Below the pieces are notes generated by a model. The model did no database searches. It was not told where the DNA came from and saw only the letters and a program-made list of their open reading frames with translations. The position numbers and the translations under genes are program-made. Positions 1 to 12,983 of a DNA stretch of 64,000 nucleotides are shown here, piece after piece. The stretch is from contig JAQFVV010006841.1 of assembly GCA_028023455.1 (NCBI GenBank), positions 124,001 to 188,000 of the forward strand. The letters run 5' to 3'. How positions within the stretch are numbered: position 1 is the stretch's first letter; the number at the start of each line of letters is the position of its first letter. This DNA is from Epiperipatus broadwayi. Taxonomy: Eukaryota > Onychophora > Udeonychophora > Euonychophora > Peripatidae.

Positions 1-3000
1 CAACAATTTTTAAACATACCTGTAAGCATCCAACATCATCAACATTAACTATTTATTCTAGAATATCTATAAATCTGTTTTTGCTATAGTTCTTAAACTG
101 TTGTTTTTCTTAAGATAATCATTCAACTTTTTATTTAATTTCTTCTTCTCTTTTGCACTTTTTTTATTATTTACAAATCCTTATAGGCTTAGCACATTTC
201 CTTTTACTCATTATAATTATCACAATAAACAATCTATTTATTTATTCATTTCAGCATTTCTTCATCTCTACATCTTAAAGTTCCATCTCTTTTCATTTTA
301 TTCCTAATTGTTCTTACTTCTGTTCCATAAAAAACTATATTCTAAATAAGGCTTCTAACAATTTGCCTTTTTTAAATCTAATTACAATGAATCACAAAGT
401 AAATCTCATATTTTTTTACTAAAAGCTAGCTTAGTTATTGCAATTTACTCCTCCTTCATTAAGTTCTATCACTATTTAATCAATTTAATAACTTATTTAA
501 AATATTAACCTGCTGCATAATTTTTTGTCTGATTTTTATGTTTAATCTCATTACTTTATTTCTATTGCTTTAGTTGTGTGTATATTTTTATTATAATCTT
601 TTCAAGTTTTATTAATTCTACATAACATTTTGCTAAGATTATCCTAGAACTGCCATACCAAGAACAATTTTAATATAAAAAAATTTATCTGGATCAAAAA
701 AAGTTTAATTGTTATATTGATATCACTTTAAACTAACAATCTAAATAGCTCTCAATAATGATGATGGACAATATCATTTTTTAAACAAAGTAACTTAATT
801 CATTCTATCAAATATTTTTCAAAAACAATGAATCAAATATTAACTCTTCTTTTTTTTCTCTCTCTCTAAGTTTAGCAATTATTGGTTAGTAAAACTTTGA
901 GTGAGTGTCTATCCTTGTTTTATTTTTTAATGCAGAAAAGCTATATACCCATTTATTGATCAATATTGAATGGTATTTGAAAGTACATTTTTTAACATTA
1001 TTTGACTGAATTTGAAGTGATATAAATGTGTGTCTGTTTGTGAGTCAATAATTTTTGATTGTTTTTGCGTAGGGGAAAATCTAAATGAATATATTCACAA
1101 ATCTTTATCTTTCATTATATTAGCTTTTTCATTATCAGAATTAGACATTTTTTTGAGACATTAATTACAAATATTATTTAATCTTCTCTTTTTGTTCCTC
1201 AAAGCATTCTTTAATGTTTTGTGGTTTGACATTTTTTATTTTTAATTATTTTTTGCACAATTATTACTTTATTATTGCATAAGTATTTCATTCTTATTTA
1301 TCTATCTGGATTTCTTTTTTAATGAATATAGATAAAGCCTCATTATCTCTGTCATACAAATAACTCTTCATCTTTTAATATTATGTTGTATTATCCTCTT
1401 ATTCTTCTTTTTCCATTTACACTATTTTGTCTATTATATATTAAATCAAATTATTATTTTTTGTCATTTTCCTTTCTACCTACATTATGCTTATAATTAC
1501 TCTGTTTTACAGCTCTTTTCCAATGTTAAGCCTTCTTTACAAGCCTTTACCATCTACATAATTCATATTCTTTTTATGTTTTTTTTGCTCTGCAATTTGA
1601 TTCATCTTACTTCTAAACCAAAAATTTTCTGTTCTTATTTTTTTTTTTTCATGCAATTATCTTTATAATTATTTTCTTTAATAATTTGCATGTTTCATGC
1701 AGTTGATTACTGTTTACTCTTAATATAATTGGCTTTCCATCTAAATATCATCCAATTTATTTGAATGAAAGCAGAACAATTTCCATCTTTTATATAATTG
1801 CACTTTATCAATCAATCTACTATTTGTATTTTTAATCCAACAAATCTGTAACTATTCTCTAACATTCTCGTCTAATTTATCAATATCCATTTCTTTTTCA
1901 TTCATTTTTTTATACTTTGGTAATCTTAATCCTACTATCACTAAATTACAATCAGAATCTGCTATTTATTATGTGGGGTAGTCTTTTAGTACCGTTGCTT
2001 ACATATGTGATTGTTTGCGCGCACATGTGTGCATATAAGTTTTATAATCAGTTTTATTACTTTTTGTTTTCAACAACTGTAATTTAAACTTCTCATAAAT
2101 TGTGGAAAATGTCTATGCACTAATATTGGAAGATTCTATTCTTAAAATTCCGTCCCGGTGCTTTTTATTATAATATTCAATCCCGTGGCTGATAATTACT
2201 CAGCGTAATTAAAGTGTTGTAGTCCTTTCTATGATTGTTTTTTCTTTCTTTGTAATTTATATTGTTAATTAATTAATGGAACTCTGACTCACTTAACAAA
2301 ATTGAAAAAAAAATGTCTGTTTGTAAAAAGTCAGTTTAATTATCTTGAACTAAGCTCACAAAACGGTTTTTCGAAATACGTATTGAGAAAGTGTATCTAT
2401 TAGATTTTGAATAATTTATTTGCCTAAATTAGCTGAAAATTTTACTTCATTGCACATACTTTTATAACTGTTTATCCAATTATTTTTCGCGTGCATGTTT
2501 TATGACTGTACAAATAAGAGAATTTTCTAAGGTAGTTATCAACTCAAATCATTTTAATTTTCTTCAGGCTTGCTCTGTAGAGATTTAAAAATTTTAATTG
2601 AGTTTTTACTTTGACCAAATAATTGTTTTGCAAAATTTTAATTACTCTAATGGTATATCTGTGACACTTTTGTTAACTGGATTCTGAAAACTGAAATTGA
2701 TAAAATAGATAAGACAAAGGGTAAAATAGTATTTTAAAAATGAATGATTATAGGTGAAATAAAAAAGAAAACAGTAATCATGTGATTACATAGCCCATTA
2801 TAGGGACAAAAGCCTATTTAATAGCACTATAAAAAAGCAATATTCATCAGACTTGCAAATTGTCAGGCAGAAAGAAGTAAAGCAGTTTACTTCTTTTGAT
2901 GATTAAGTAATACCTATCTGAAAAAAAATTTCTATGCACTATTAAAACTTGAAAAGTAGGATAGAAGCATGTGTGCATACCTATATATATATATGTATGT

Positions 3001-3414
3001 ATGTAAAAGGTTTTCACTTTATAGGTATAAGGAATTTTTTTTTATTATTTAGAGATATTTTAGTTATTATATAACCAGATAAATAACCAATTAAAAACTA
3101 GCTGTGTAAAGTGAGGTCACATTATTAAGAAATAATATTTTCTGTTAATATATCTTAAAGCATAAAATAAAACGATTTAAAACTTAATACTTTAAATTAT
3201 ATCGGTGTTTTTGCCATTAGTAGTGGCAACTATTTGCAAATGAGTATAGGGAACGTTATAACTTCAAGAAGGAAAAAAAAATGAAAAGGCAAAATAATAA
3301 TAATAATATACTGAAGATAAGTTTTGCAATAACTATGCAAATCAGTTTGTGAAACAACAGGCTAGTTTATTATTCTGTTGCTATTGGATGACTCTTTCTT
3401 TTAATAATTTCTCC
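1..3414. other. AT-rich DNA without a recognisable gene
   Basis: No open frame of useful length and no protein-family signature was found on either strand. The sequence is low-complexity T-rich and A-rich DNA with short TA runs (for example around 2983-3005). The only distinct item is an alternating purine-pyrimidine tract, listed separately. Confidence 0.7.
2016..2037. other. Alternating purine-pyrimidine tract (possible Z-DNA)
   Basis: Twenty-two consecutive bases alternate strictly between pyrimidine and purine, beginning TGCGCGCACATG and ending TGCATATA. Such tracts can adopt left-handed DNA under supercoiling. This stands out because the surroundings are AT-rich and poor in CpG. It may also be a small degenerate (TG)n microsatellite. 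Confidence 0.4.
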
Positions 3415-4190
3415 CACAGAAAACTGTTATTACTGAAATGTCTAATTGTAATTCTCCAATATATTCTATTCTTCACCATACTTTCCAATAAAATCAATCA
3501 ACATTACACTTCTTTAGAATGTCTTTGAGGCAACTTTATAATGTAAATAGAGTCTGTCTCTCCCACAATAACCATGCTGAAATTGACTATGTCCAATCCA
3601 CTTTACAATATTGTATTCTATAGCACCACATTCAGAAAATTGAACAAAATACTGATTGGTCTTATGATTTTGCCATTGTATTTTTAAAATTTTATGGAGT
3701 ATTTTCAAATGAAACTTTTCTATTGTCTTAATGTTGTATAGGCAAAAGATCCAAATCTCACTTCAATAAATTAAATAAAATAACAGTTGCACACATAGCT
3801 AATTTCAGTGCACCAGTTATTTTCCTGTGATGAAATATTCTACATTTTAGCTTGTTAGAAGCATCAATAAACCATTAGAGTCTGTGCTGCATCTCGGCAT
3901 CTAATTCCAATTTTCTACTAATTAAACTATCAAAATATTTAAATTAGCTTATATTCTCAATATTATGATTATCCAATCTAAAAGATGCTGAAGATTTTTT
4001 CCCAATCATTGGCTGATAAAGAACAATTGTTTTTTTTTTTTTACATTAATTTCTAAGCCAAAGTCTTTATATGTTATGCTCAAAACATTAAATACATTCT
4101 GTAATCAAAATTAGATTGCAAATATATTATTAATGATATTCTAGATTTCTCAAGCATAAAGTAACATAACAAAGCAGAGTTAGACTTTGG
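3415..4190 (-). pseudogene. LINE 3' fragment (C-terminal reverse-transcriptase region)
   Basis: On the minus strand, short pieces in shifting frames read as the thumb and C-terminal part of an RTE/CR1-like non-LTR retrotransposon polyprotein. Examples are FKYFDSLISRKLELDAEM (about 3880-3950), then CATVILFNLL, then ILKIQWQNHKTNQ and VKWIGHS in the open stretch 3514-3708. This order (F-K-Y-x-x-S-x-I, the I-L-x-I-x-W-x-x-x-x-T-N block, then the R/K-W-x-G-H block) is typical downstream of the catalytic YADD motif. The copy is 5'-truncated, lacks the catalytic core and has several stops and frameshifts. The stretch 20880-21500 is a diverged second copy of the same family in the same orientation. 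Confidence 0.8.
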
Positions 4191-4362
4191 GTAATATTTA
4201 TGAATGATTATTTACAATTTAAATTGTATTATTAACTCATATATAAATATAATATTCATTAATGAACTTGATCTGTATATATATAAATTGATTGAGGAAT
4301 GACCTGCATTCTTTGTTATCATTCTCATTTTTACTTCTTCCCATTCATTCATATATATATAT

Positions 4363-4924
4363 TGTAACGTATATAAATAAATAACGCACAAATGAGAATT
4401 GATATTAGAAATATTTTTAATTTTGACAAACTAAAATACTTCATGTTAAGTAGCTAATTAATACCTTGGAGAGACGACATTTAATTCAGGTGGGAAATAT
4501 CCAGAAAATATAAATATCAGTTAAAATAAACAAAAAGTTCTTGGTTAAATAAGAGTCTCTCATATAGAAAAATTAAAGTCACTATCGGGATTCTTTTATA
4601 TGTATATTTTTACGAGTAGTTTTAAATAGTTAACTTTGTCACAATCAGGATAATTATTCTTACCGGTAAGTTTCATGAATTCAGTAGTAGATAACTATGC
4701 ATAGTTTTTTGGTTATAATGAGCTCGGCCTTTTGGTTATTGCTTGATCTTGTGGTCCATTTCCCCAGTCGGTCACAAAGGCTTTTCCTGGTGTACATCAT
4801 TAGGTCCGATGTCTTCAGAAGCTCCGGTTCACTGCGACATGCCAAATTCCTTCAGAGAAGAGCGATCTTGGATATATTAATGTTATCCAAGACCAACTAG
4901 AGAAGCAAAACGAAAAACGTTACA
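4363..4924 (+). repeat. LTR of a retroelement (plus orientation)
   Basis: The unit begins TGTAACGTATATAAATAA and ends AACGTTACA, so it has the TG...CA ends and short inverted termini expected of an LTR. Immediately after it comes TGGCGACCCAACTCGGG (4926-4942), which sits where a primer-binding site would lie. Near the 3' end (4865-4893) is a hairpin with the stem TCTTGGATA/TATCCAAGA, also present in the inverted copy at 6060-6592. The 67-residue open frame inside (4697-4900) is not a gene. Length is 562 bp. The assignment to a Ty3/Gypsy-type element is inferred from ends and layout only. Confidence 0.65.
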
Positions 4925-6059
4925 ATGGCGACCCAACTCGGGCTTCGATTTAACAACTACAACCTGAGATGAGTTGTAATGATAAAGAACATTACAATGA
5001 TGACTCAAAGAAACTCACAGCCGGAAAATAAATTATGATTTTTTTGAAAAAAGAAAAAAATTATATAAAAAAAAAACTAACTAATTAAACCCTGATTATT
5101 AAAATATGAAAGAAGATATTTTTTTAATATGACTTCCAGAAAGAAAAAATATATATGTATATTTTTTTATATATGTCTAAAAACATGATCGTGGCTGATG
5201 TAGACATAAGTCACAAGTATTTGACCGGGTAGGCGGTTACTGAAGAGGGGAAAAACATAGCCCCGAGTCCTAGTACACAGTATATTAACATAAGACCACC
5301 TTTATATGCCCATCAGACTATTTCTAGCAGGGATCCCAATAAAGGGGAAGGCGGATCAAGTTGGACCAAGTTTCCACGAGCCTGTAAGACTCAGAACGAT
5401 GAGCAATGCTCATTTGTGCTTATAACTTGGGCTTCTTATCATTAATATTACACTAAAGCGGATAGGACACAGATGAATGTTGAAATATTTTCCATTCCCA
5501 CCGTGTTAGACCTAAAAGTGGGCATTAAAGCCGAACGTTGCTTGTGAATGAGTCTACACAATATATCAGCACGCTACTACAGAAAAAAAAATACGAATAT
5601 GAATTTAAAAACTTAAGAATAAAATTAGTGTAAACCCCTATTTTATTCTCATCTCCTGGCACTGGTGGTATTGTAATGTTTATTTATATACGTTACAAAT
5701 ATATTGGCATTGGGTAAAAAAAAAAAAACTAAAAGATAAAAGTGGATTTAAAATTTTGTTGAGTAATTTTTTTTTTAAAAAAAAAAACGTACAATGAGGG
5801 TTGAATTATTCTTCTTATTTTTTTTATGTGATTAGTAATAACAGTAATTGGAGAGAACAAAAGAATTCCAAAAGCAAGTAAAAAAAGATAAGCTGAAAGT
5901 AGAAATACTCAAATTAATTAAAGATGGCCGAAAACTTGAAGAAAATAAAGACTTTATTACATAAAATTTATAAAGACTGGATAAGATTAAAAAGGCATGG
6001 TACTAGCATGCGCAGAAGTCCTGAAAACTGGATATAAAAAGGAGGGATCCGGTTGAAGG
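4925..6059. mobile_element. Internal or spacer DNA between inverted LTR copies
   Basis: No gag, protease, reverse transcriptase or integrase signature is visible. 5160-5580 is clearly less AT-rich than its surroundings and may be a separate insert; no coding frame there is convincing. At 5671-5697 a 27-bp block (TGTAATG...CGTTACA) repeats the outer 17 bases of the LTR in minus orientation. This suggests deletion or template-switch rearrangement inside the element. Confidence 0.45.
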
Positions 6060-6592
6060 AACGTCTTGTTCGTTTTGTTTCTCTAGTTGGTCTTGGATAA
6101 CATTAATATATCCAAGATCGCTCTTCGCTGAAGGAATTTGGCATGTCGCAGTGAACTGGAGCTTCTGAAGACAATGATGTACACCAGGAAAAGCCTTCAT
6201 GACCGACTGGGGAAATGGACCACAAGATCAAGCAATAACCAAAAGGCCGAGCTCATTATAACCAAAAAACTATGCATAGTTATCTACTACTGAATTCATG
6301 AAACTTACCGGTAAGAATAATTATCCTGATTGTGACAAAGTTAACTATTTAAAACTACTCGTAAAAATATACGTATAAAAGAATCCCGATAGTGACTTTA
6401 ATTTTTCTATATGAGAGACTCTTATTTAACCAAGAACTTTTTGTTTATTTTAACTGATATTTATATTTTCTGGATATTTCCCACCTGAATTAAATGTGTT
6501 CTCTCCAAGGTATTAATTAGCTACTCAACATGAAGTATTTTAGTTTGTCAAAATTAAAAATATTTCTAATATCAATTCTCATTTGTGCGTTA
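6060..6592 (-). repeat. Inverted second copy of the 4363-4924 LTR
   Basis: Read on the minus strand, this matches 4385-4905 nearly base for base, including the AATGAGCTCGGCC, TTACCGGTAAG and TTGGATATATTAATG segments. The copies differ by scattered substitutions and small indels. The outer 20 or so bases, including the TGTAACG end, are missing: homology stops at 6592 in GTTATTAATAAT. The inner end has diverged (ACGTTCC instead of ACGTTACA). Because the two copies face each other, this is not a normal 5'/3' LTR pair. Confidence 0.75.
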
Positions 6593-7013
6593 TTAATAAT
6601 AGTTATTATTTTTTATTATTAAATTTATTTTTAGTGTAATAAGATTTAAACGTAAGTTACCTTTGTCAATATGTTTCAATACGCCCAGGACTAATAATCG
6701 TAAAAATCATTAATTCTCATTACAGAAGAATTACCGCCCCTTAAAAAAAAATATAATAAAAATCTTTTTATTTATTTTTGTTTTACAACTTGCGAGAGGT
6801 GCTGGCGACATATTTCAGCGGATTCTTAGGAATTCTGGCGCCCATATTAAATAAAATTAAAAGTTGATTTTGTCAATAGCACAATTCGTAACAATTAATA
6901 GGCTGAAGTTGATCAGGAAAAATAGCTGTGTTTTTAGAATAGAAATACAACTTTCTTCTTTTTTGACATAGCTTGATCAACTCACGCGCAGTTTATATTA
7001 GCATGTAAAGGCC
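6593..7013. other. AT-rich spacer with a small inverted repeat
   Basis: No gene. A short inverted repeat is present: GAAGTTGATCA near 6905 faces TTGATCAACTC near 6972, about 60 bp apart. The stretch separates the inverted LTR from a plus-strand LTR end scrap, so it may belong to the same rearranged element. Confidence 0.4.
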
Positions 7014-7035
7014 TAGCAAAACGAAAAATGTTACA
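7014..7035 (+). repeat. LTR 3'-end scrap
   Basis: GCAAAACGAAAAATGTTACA matches the last 20 bases of the 4363-4924 LTR with one difference. It suggests that a third, mostly lost LTR copy in plus orientation closes the rearranged locus. Confidence 0.5.
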
Positions 7036-7052
7036 ATATATATATATATTAA

Positions 7053-7141
7053 AAGGAGGTTGCTTTGACAACAGTTTGAGATTGTTGTTTGTTATCTATA
7101 TTGGAATTGTCTAAGTGTTGACTAGTTTCTAATGGTTATAA
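7053..7141. repeat. Solo arm of foldback family 2
   Basis: It matches the right arm of the foldback at 20646-20803: GCTTTGACAACAGTTTGA, then TTGGAATTGTCTAAGTGTT, then TAGTTTCTAATGGTTATA. The complementary arm is absent here. An opposite-orientation solo arm lies at 23352-23431. Confidence 0.6.
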
Positions 7142-8329
7142 TAAATTCAAAGTTGCACTTATAAGTATGTTCCCAACCATACTATCATAATAAAATCTCT
7201 TAAAAATCAAAAAGATCATAAAATATCACAAGTGACTAAAGCTAATAAATTATTTTTATAATAAATAATACACTTAAAATGTATGCCCAATCTTTCATCT
7301 ATGTAGTTTTTAGTTAAATAGAGCTTTTAATAAAGTGAAGATAAAATTTTTTTTTCTGCATCAACTTGTGGATTTTTTTAGTGTTTTCAAAAATATTAGG
7401 AAGTATAAAAATAAAATTTATTTTATTTTTATTATTAAAATATATTTGAAACAAAAATTAATTTTGCAAATAAATAAAAATTTTCTTTTAATGTTTCTTT
7501 AATGTTTTCTAAAAAATTCTCATAATTTGTATAAAGAGCAGCTACATTTTGAACTTTTTTATCCTCTAATTATACTTGCCATCTAGGAACAAAAGTAAAA
7601 ACTAAATTATGGATTAGTTATCATTAAAAATAAACCATTGAATGGCACAAATTAACAATCAACAAATGACAAATATAGAGTACTATAGGGAGTCATTGTA
7701 AACAAAGTATGACAAGCAATCCCATCTCTGGTCATCCAATATAGTGAACAAAGAAAGGATTTGTATATAATGATTTTAATTTAATTGATATTTATTTTAT
7801 GATAACTATTATTATAATTAAAATGTTTAAATTTTGACAGCTTTTAAACTTGAAACATTTTAATAGTCAAGAATTGATTAATGGTAAATAATTTTTATGT
7901 AAATAAATAATAAGATTATGCATTATTGAAATAATTTTTATTTTTTAATTAATTATATGATAATAATTTGGTTATTATAATTTTTTATAGAGCTTCATAG
8001 TATATTTTAAAAATATGTAAGTGCAAAGCCTGATATAATGCAATGTTCACATTATTTGCATCACACCTGTTACATATTATTTTAAAATTCATGTATTTTA
8101 AATCCACCTAAATTCAGAACTCACTGTATTTATTTATAAAAAAAAGTATAGTTCTTTCATCAAGAAAATTTGTAATAATTTTTTTCAATTGGATGGATGG
8201 TTGAGTATGGAGTGGATTGAAACCTGCCCATTAAAGTATGAAGATTGGCTATTTTAATATATATCTGAGCACTTATTGCATATATGTGTGGAGATGGTAA
8301 TACGGACCAACTGATGATTGCTGGTTTAG
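7142..8329. other. AT-rich DNA without a recognisable gene
   Basis: No coding or repeat signature beyond short A/T runs and TTATTATAAT-like words. Confidence 0.6.
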
Positions 8330-8455
8330 CATGAAATATGTATATTGGTGATTATTTATCTTTTTGACATATATGTGTTCAAGTGTATCAGTATTATGAG
8401 ATAGAGTGGTGAGCGGCAGGTTGTATGAAAGTCTATGCTCATATACCCTATATAT
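8330..8455 (+). repeat. Interspersed repeat related to 16955-17055
   Basis: GAAATATGTATATTGGTGAT, then TTATTTATCTTTTTGACATA, then AGAGTGGTGAG, then ATGAAAGTCTATGCTCATA and ACCCTATATATTA recur in order at 16955-17055. In this copy the 3' end is a short TA-rich tail. In the other it is a (TA)n array of about 109 bp. No protein or tRNA signature is seen, and the class is unknown. Confidence 0.65.
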
Positions 8456-9893
8456 TACATATGTTGATACAGGTATATAATAAGCCTGTATTTTAGTTAT
8501 TATAATAATTCTTTTGCTAATTTTTTAATAAATAAAATTTAAAATGGAACTATAAAGAAACAGAATTGTCATGCGTTTGGTTTTATGACTTATCCACACA
8601 CATTGTTTTAAGGCTTAAATAAATGTATAATTTTTTAATTATCTACATGAAAACGACTTATAATTCATCAACTTATTAATTATTAAAAAATAATTATTTA
8701 TGTCTATTTGTAATGATTTACAATAAATGTAGTTTGTTACCCCCTCCCCTAAAAAGTGCAATTTACAATTTTGAAAACTATGATGTAAATATATTATTGT
8801 TGTTGTCTAAGCTTATATATATATATATTATTTTTTATTGTCATTTTTTTTAATAAAAGAAGAAAATATTAGCATTTTGACATTTTTATTTATATAAAAA
8901 AATGTATTTCCCAAAACTCATAAATGTGGTTAATAAAGATGGAGCAGATAAAAATTCAACATATTCAAAAATAAACACAGAAAGGAAAAACTCAAGAGAA
9001 TTAAATATTCCAATAGAGACTTTTTTGACATATTAACTAACAACTGTTTTTAAAATTGAATCAGAAATAGTATATTATGGAAAAATAGATTATAGTTCAA
9101 TAAAATATTTTAGAAGTCACACAGACATGTGATATATATATCTATTACAAAATTTTATTTTTTCATATTTTTGAAGGGGAAAAAAAAGACAATAGAGGAA
9201 TATTTTTGATTATTTTTACCCCCTGCAGGCATTCTCTGGGATTTCTGATAAAATGAAATCTATATTACAAATATAGTTTTGATTAACCTATGGCTGTTAT
9301 TATCTATCATTGAGGCAGAAACTATTCACAATCAGAAAATTTTTTAATAATCTAATTCTGTCAGAACTTCTAAGTCAGTTAAAAGAAGAAATTCTGCAGT
9401 ATTCGTAGCTTTCTTTTGATAGGTTGGCTTTATATTTTGGAATGATGTTTTTAAGAAAAGATTTACTTCAGGTCATTGAATCGAGTTATTCATAAATATA
9501 TTATGAATTAATGAACAGTTATTTTAAAATCCAAAAATTTGCATTTTAATTATTAAGAATATCAAAATTTAAATAGAAAAGAAAGAAAAATCTTACTTTA
9601 TGTTCATACACAAATATATATGTATACAGAATCATGATTAGCATTTTAACTTATCTTTTATATTTATACCAATTGTATTCAGCCTATAAAAAGGTCATTG
9701 TTTTTTTTCATTGGTTACTGTAACAAATTATTTTTACAATTTAATGTAAATGAAACAAAAGATTTTAATATTTACAATTAAAAAATTGAAAAAAAAAATA
9801 TTTGAAACAACCCAGCCTGTTTGGTACACTTCAGAAATGTACCAGCAAGATATTAATGCATTTATTTACCTTTATTAACACAAAACTATTAAT
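8456..9893. other. AT-rich DNA without a recognisable gene
   Basis: No supported gene. It contains a short (TA)n run at about 8815-8830 and many homopolymer A/T runs. Confidence 0.6.
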
Positions 9894-9908
9894 AAAACTA
9901 AAATAATA

Positions 9909-9990
9909 GTCAAGCATTGGTGGCCTAGTGGTTAGCATAGCAAGCAGCTGACCCGGGTTTGTTCCTGTTCAACGCATTTGATATATAAAA
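9909..9990 (+). mobile_element. tRNA-Gly-type short SINE
   Basis: GCATTGGTGGCCTAGTGGTT followed by AGCATAGC and GACCCGGGTTTGTTCC resembles tRNA-Gly(UCC). The A-box region (GTGGCCTAGTGG) and a degenerate B box (GGTTTGTTCC) are visible, and about 8 bases of the anticodon arm are missing. The tail is GATATATAAAAA. A perfect 15-bp target-site duplication, AAAACTAAAATAATA, lies at 9894-9908 and 9991-10005, which shows retroposition. It belongs to the same subfamily as 50027-50122. Confidence 0.85.
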
Positions 9991-10005
9991 AAAACTAAAA
10001 TAATA

Positions 10006-10469
10006 AAACTAAATTTAAATATACCTGTTATGTGTCATATGTGGATTTGATACTGTTACGGACAACTGCTTCATAAAAAAATTATGTTTATTAATAGTGG
10101 AATTACTTACTTCATATAAAATATGCTGTGTAATAAAAATTACAGATTATTAAATATAAAGAGTGAATTTACTTCCTTTGCATAAAATGCTCTTAATATA
10201 AATTATGGTTTAGTTAGATATAATTATTTATTTATAAAAACAAGTTTAAAGATTTTTCATAATGTTATGGACAAACATAATAGTTTTTTTAATTAGTTGT
10301 GAATTTGATATATAACAGCCTTATGGACAAGCATTTACATTCACATGGATTTATATATATATATATTAAAATTTGTATGATAAAAATATAAATAGTGAAG
10401 TTTATTTTTATTACAATAATATATTTAATTCTAAATATTTGAAATAACCAATTTATATCAAATCAAATT
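10006..10469. other. AT-rich DNA without a recognisable gene
   Basis: Nothing identifiable. A short (TA)n run lies at about 10352-10364. Confidence 0.6.
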
Positions 10470-10740
10470 AAAACAAGCCAAACCCACTATACATATTGCC
10501 ACTCAGTGCAAGCCAGAGTAATTAATGAATGCCAGAAGGCTTGTGCATAAAATCCCAATCTAGTGCCTACTCATCCAATATCCCCAGACTAGTTTCTGGC
10601 TTGTGATCTTCGTCAGTGAGGAGCCTTGGATCTGAGAGCACTGCATCTAGATGGGGATTTTATGCACAAGCCTTCTGGCATCCATTGATTACTTTGGCTT
10701 GTACTGAGTGGCAATAAGTATAGAGAGTTTTGCCTGTTTT
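10470..10740. mobile_element. Foldback element, family 1 (imperfect arms)
   Basis: The left arm (10470-10556) and right arm (10653-10740) are inverted copies of each other, including GCCAGAAGGCTTGTGCATAA against TTATGCACAAGCCTTCTGGC. The spacer carries ACTAGTTTCTGGCTTGTG and TTCGTCAGTGAGGAGC, which recur in the opposite sense in the copy at 63221-63415. The right flank continues into GATCATGTGATGTTTA, a module shared with 27640-27676, 60611-60655 and 63221-63255. No coding capacity, so it is probably a non-autonomous DNA element. Confidence 0.8.
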
Positions 10741-11918
10741 AATAACATTTATAAGAAAGCATAGAAAATGATGATCATGTGATGTTTATATCAAATCAGT
10801 CAAACAGGTATTTAGCTATTCTTAATTAGAAGATAATAAACAATACTTTTCAAAACCTCACTACATAGTAATGGACAAATCTGATGAAAACTATCTTCTT
10901 CTTTACTGACAATCTATAAGGTCTATTGAAGAGATCTTTGATTGTCTTTTCCATTTTTTTTTGACAAGTTTTATGAACTCATTAAAGGACTATAATTGTC
11001 TTATAAGAAATAGAAGAAATAAATTAATATGTTAAAAAAAAGTTTTTAAGATTATCTTTTTTTTTTTTTTAACTAAATCACACTAAAAGTATAAAATAAA
11101 TGAAATTTGAATTCAAAAGTAATAAAAATTAGGATCAGAAAATTTAAAAAACATTTAAAAATATTTTGTCTATAATGTTATGCTTTAAATTGTTTTCCTT
11201 GGATTAAAATCTGGATGCTATCATTTATTTCATGTGTTTGTGAAATATACTTCTATTAAATAAATGCATTCTTTTGATCATTTTTCATTTGAAAAAATGA
11301 AGGAAGTACATTAAAATTTTAAAGATGAAATTATATATATATATATATTTGTAATGTTAAAACAATTACACAAATGGAAAATCCATTTTCCAATAAAAAT
11401 AGTTTTAAATTTATATAATTAATATTGAATAATATTAAATCAACATTTAATTAAATATTCCACTGCAGGGCATTAAGAAAACTGAAGATTTTTCTAATTG
11501 AGATTTCATCAATATTGAATAATATATGTAAAAATATATATATTTCACTATATATAAAGTAAAACAAATTGTGATAATTAAATATTTAAGAAAATATTTA
11601 TATAAAATAAAATAAAATTCAGTTTGTATGTAATATTGGAAGCTTCAATTATATTAAAAAGTTCTATTTTATTTATTTTATAATAGCTTTAGATTCAATT
11701 TTTGAAATAATATTTAATTAAAACATCAATACTATATTATCGAAAAACACTACAGATTGGATAAAATGCAGTCTAATGTAATGTAAAGATTAATATGAAA
11801 TTCTTATCATTTATCCAAATATTTTGTTCAATGTTTTTATCATGTTAACATTTGTCATGAATGGTAATATGCAGTAGCAAATATTGCCTTTTTTATTACT
11901 GCAGAATGTTCATAGATG
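10741..11918. other. AT-rich DNA without a recognisable gene
   Basis: No protein-family signal. Contains a poly-T run at 11057-11070 and a (TA)n run at 11333-11348. Confidence 0.6.
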
Positions 11919-12095
<177 letters not shown>

Positions 12096-12983
12096 TATTT
12101 TTTCTGCTGCTATTTAAATGTTAGCTGTTTATATATGTTGAGAGAGGCAGTTGTAAATGAGTATTTCATAATAAGAGACTAATAATTATAAAGAATATAA
12201 ATTAACATAATATTTTTTTATATGAGTGCTTATATTTCCAAACATATATTGTTTAGACATTTACGATTGTTTGTTTGGACATGCAGATTTTTTCAAAACA
12301 GATTCATGTTTATAATATTCAGTATTTCAGAATTACAATGTTCACATAGTATATACTCTAATATAGTTCATATTTTGTATTTAAAAAAAGAAGAAGAATT
12401 ATAAACAGTTTAAGAAAATTTTATAATTGTAGCTTGTAATCCAAATTAGATAATACCATTAAAAGGTTTTGCTTCTGCGAATGTGTAATATCACCTTGCA
12501 GTGTGTAAATTTGTTTTAGATTTTATTTGTTTTAGCTTATGTGAAAAATATAGTTAACTGTTATTATATACTATTCAAATTAAAATTAATTTTCTGGTAT
12601 TTTAACAAAGTCAATATCTACATGTTAGATAATTCTATAAGACTTTACTATTTAAAGTAAAATATAAAAAGTAGGATGCAGTGCTACCTACTAAGATAAA
12701 TTACATGCATCCCTCTCTACAAGTATGTCTCAACACAAATACCTCATCCCACAAACAATCCTGAATATAAGTCTATCTTCATTGATCACTAAAATGCAAT
12801 GGGCCATATATTCAAGCCTGTAGCTGCCAATATCACATCCATTCAGTGAAATGACTTCAAGCAAAAAATTGAAGAGGCATAGCATATAGCCAACAACCCT
12901 AATACTATGAATAGAAAGGAATCCTGCTTTCTCCTATCAAAAAAGAGGCAATGTAATTTACATATAAATTTACTGCATATATA
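12096..12983. other. AT-rich DNA with a mildly C-richer patch
   Basis: No gene is supported. 12670-12950 is richer in C on the plus strand than its surroundings and could be a decayed repeat, but no frame gives a recognisable protein. Confidence 0.5.

Noticed and set aside
4697-4900. Open frame in the plus LTR and its partner at 6003-6200
   Set aside because: They are the same LTR sequence read from opposite-facing copies; LTRs do not normally code.
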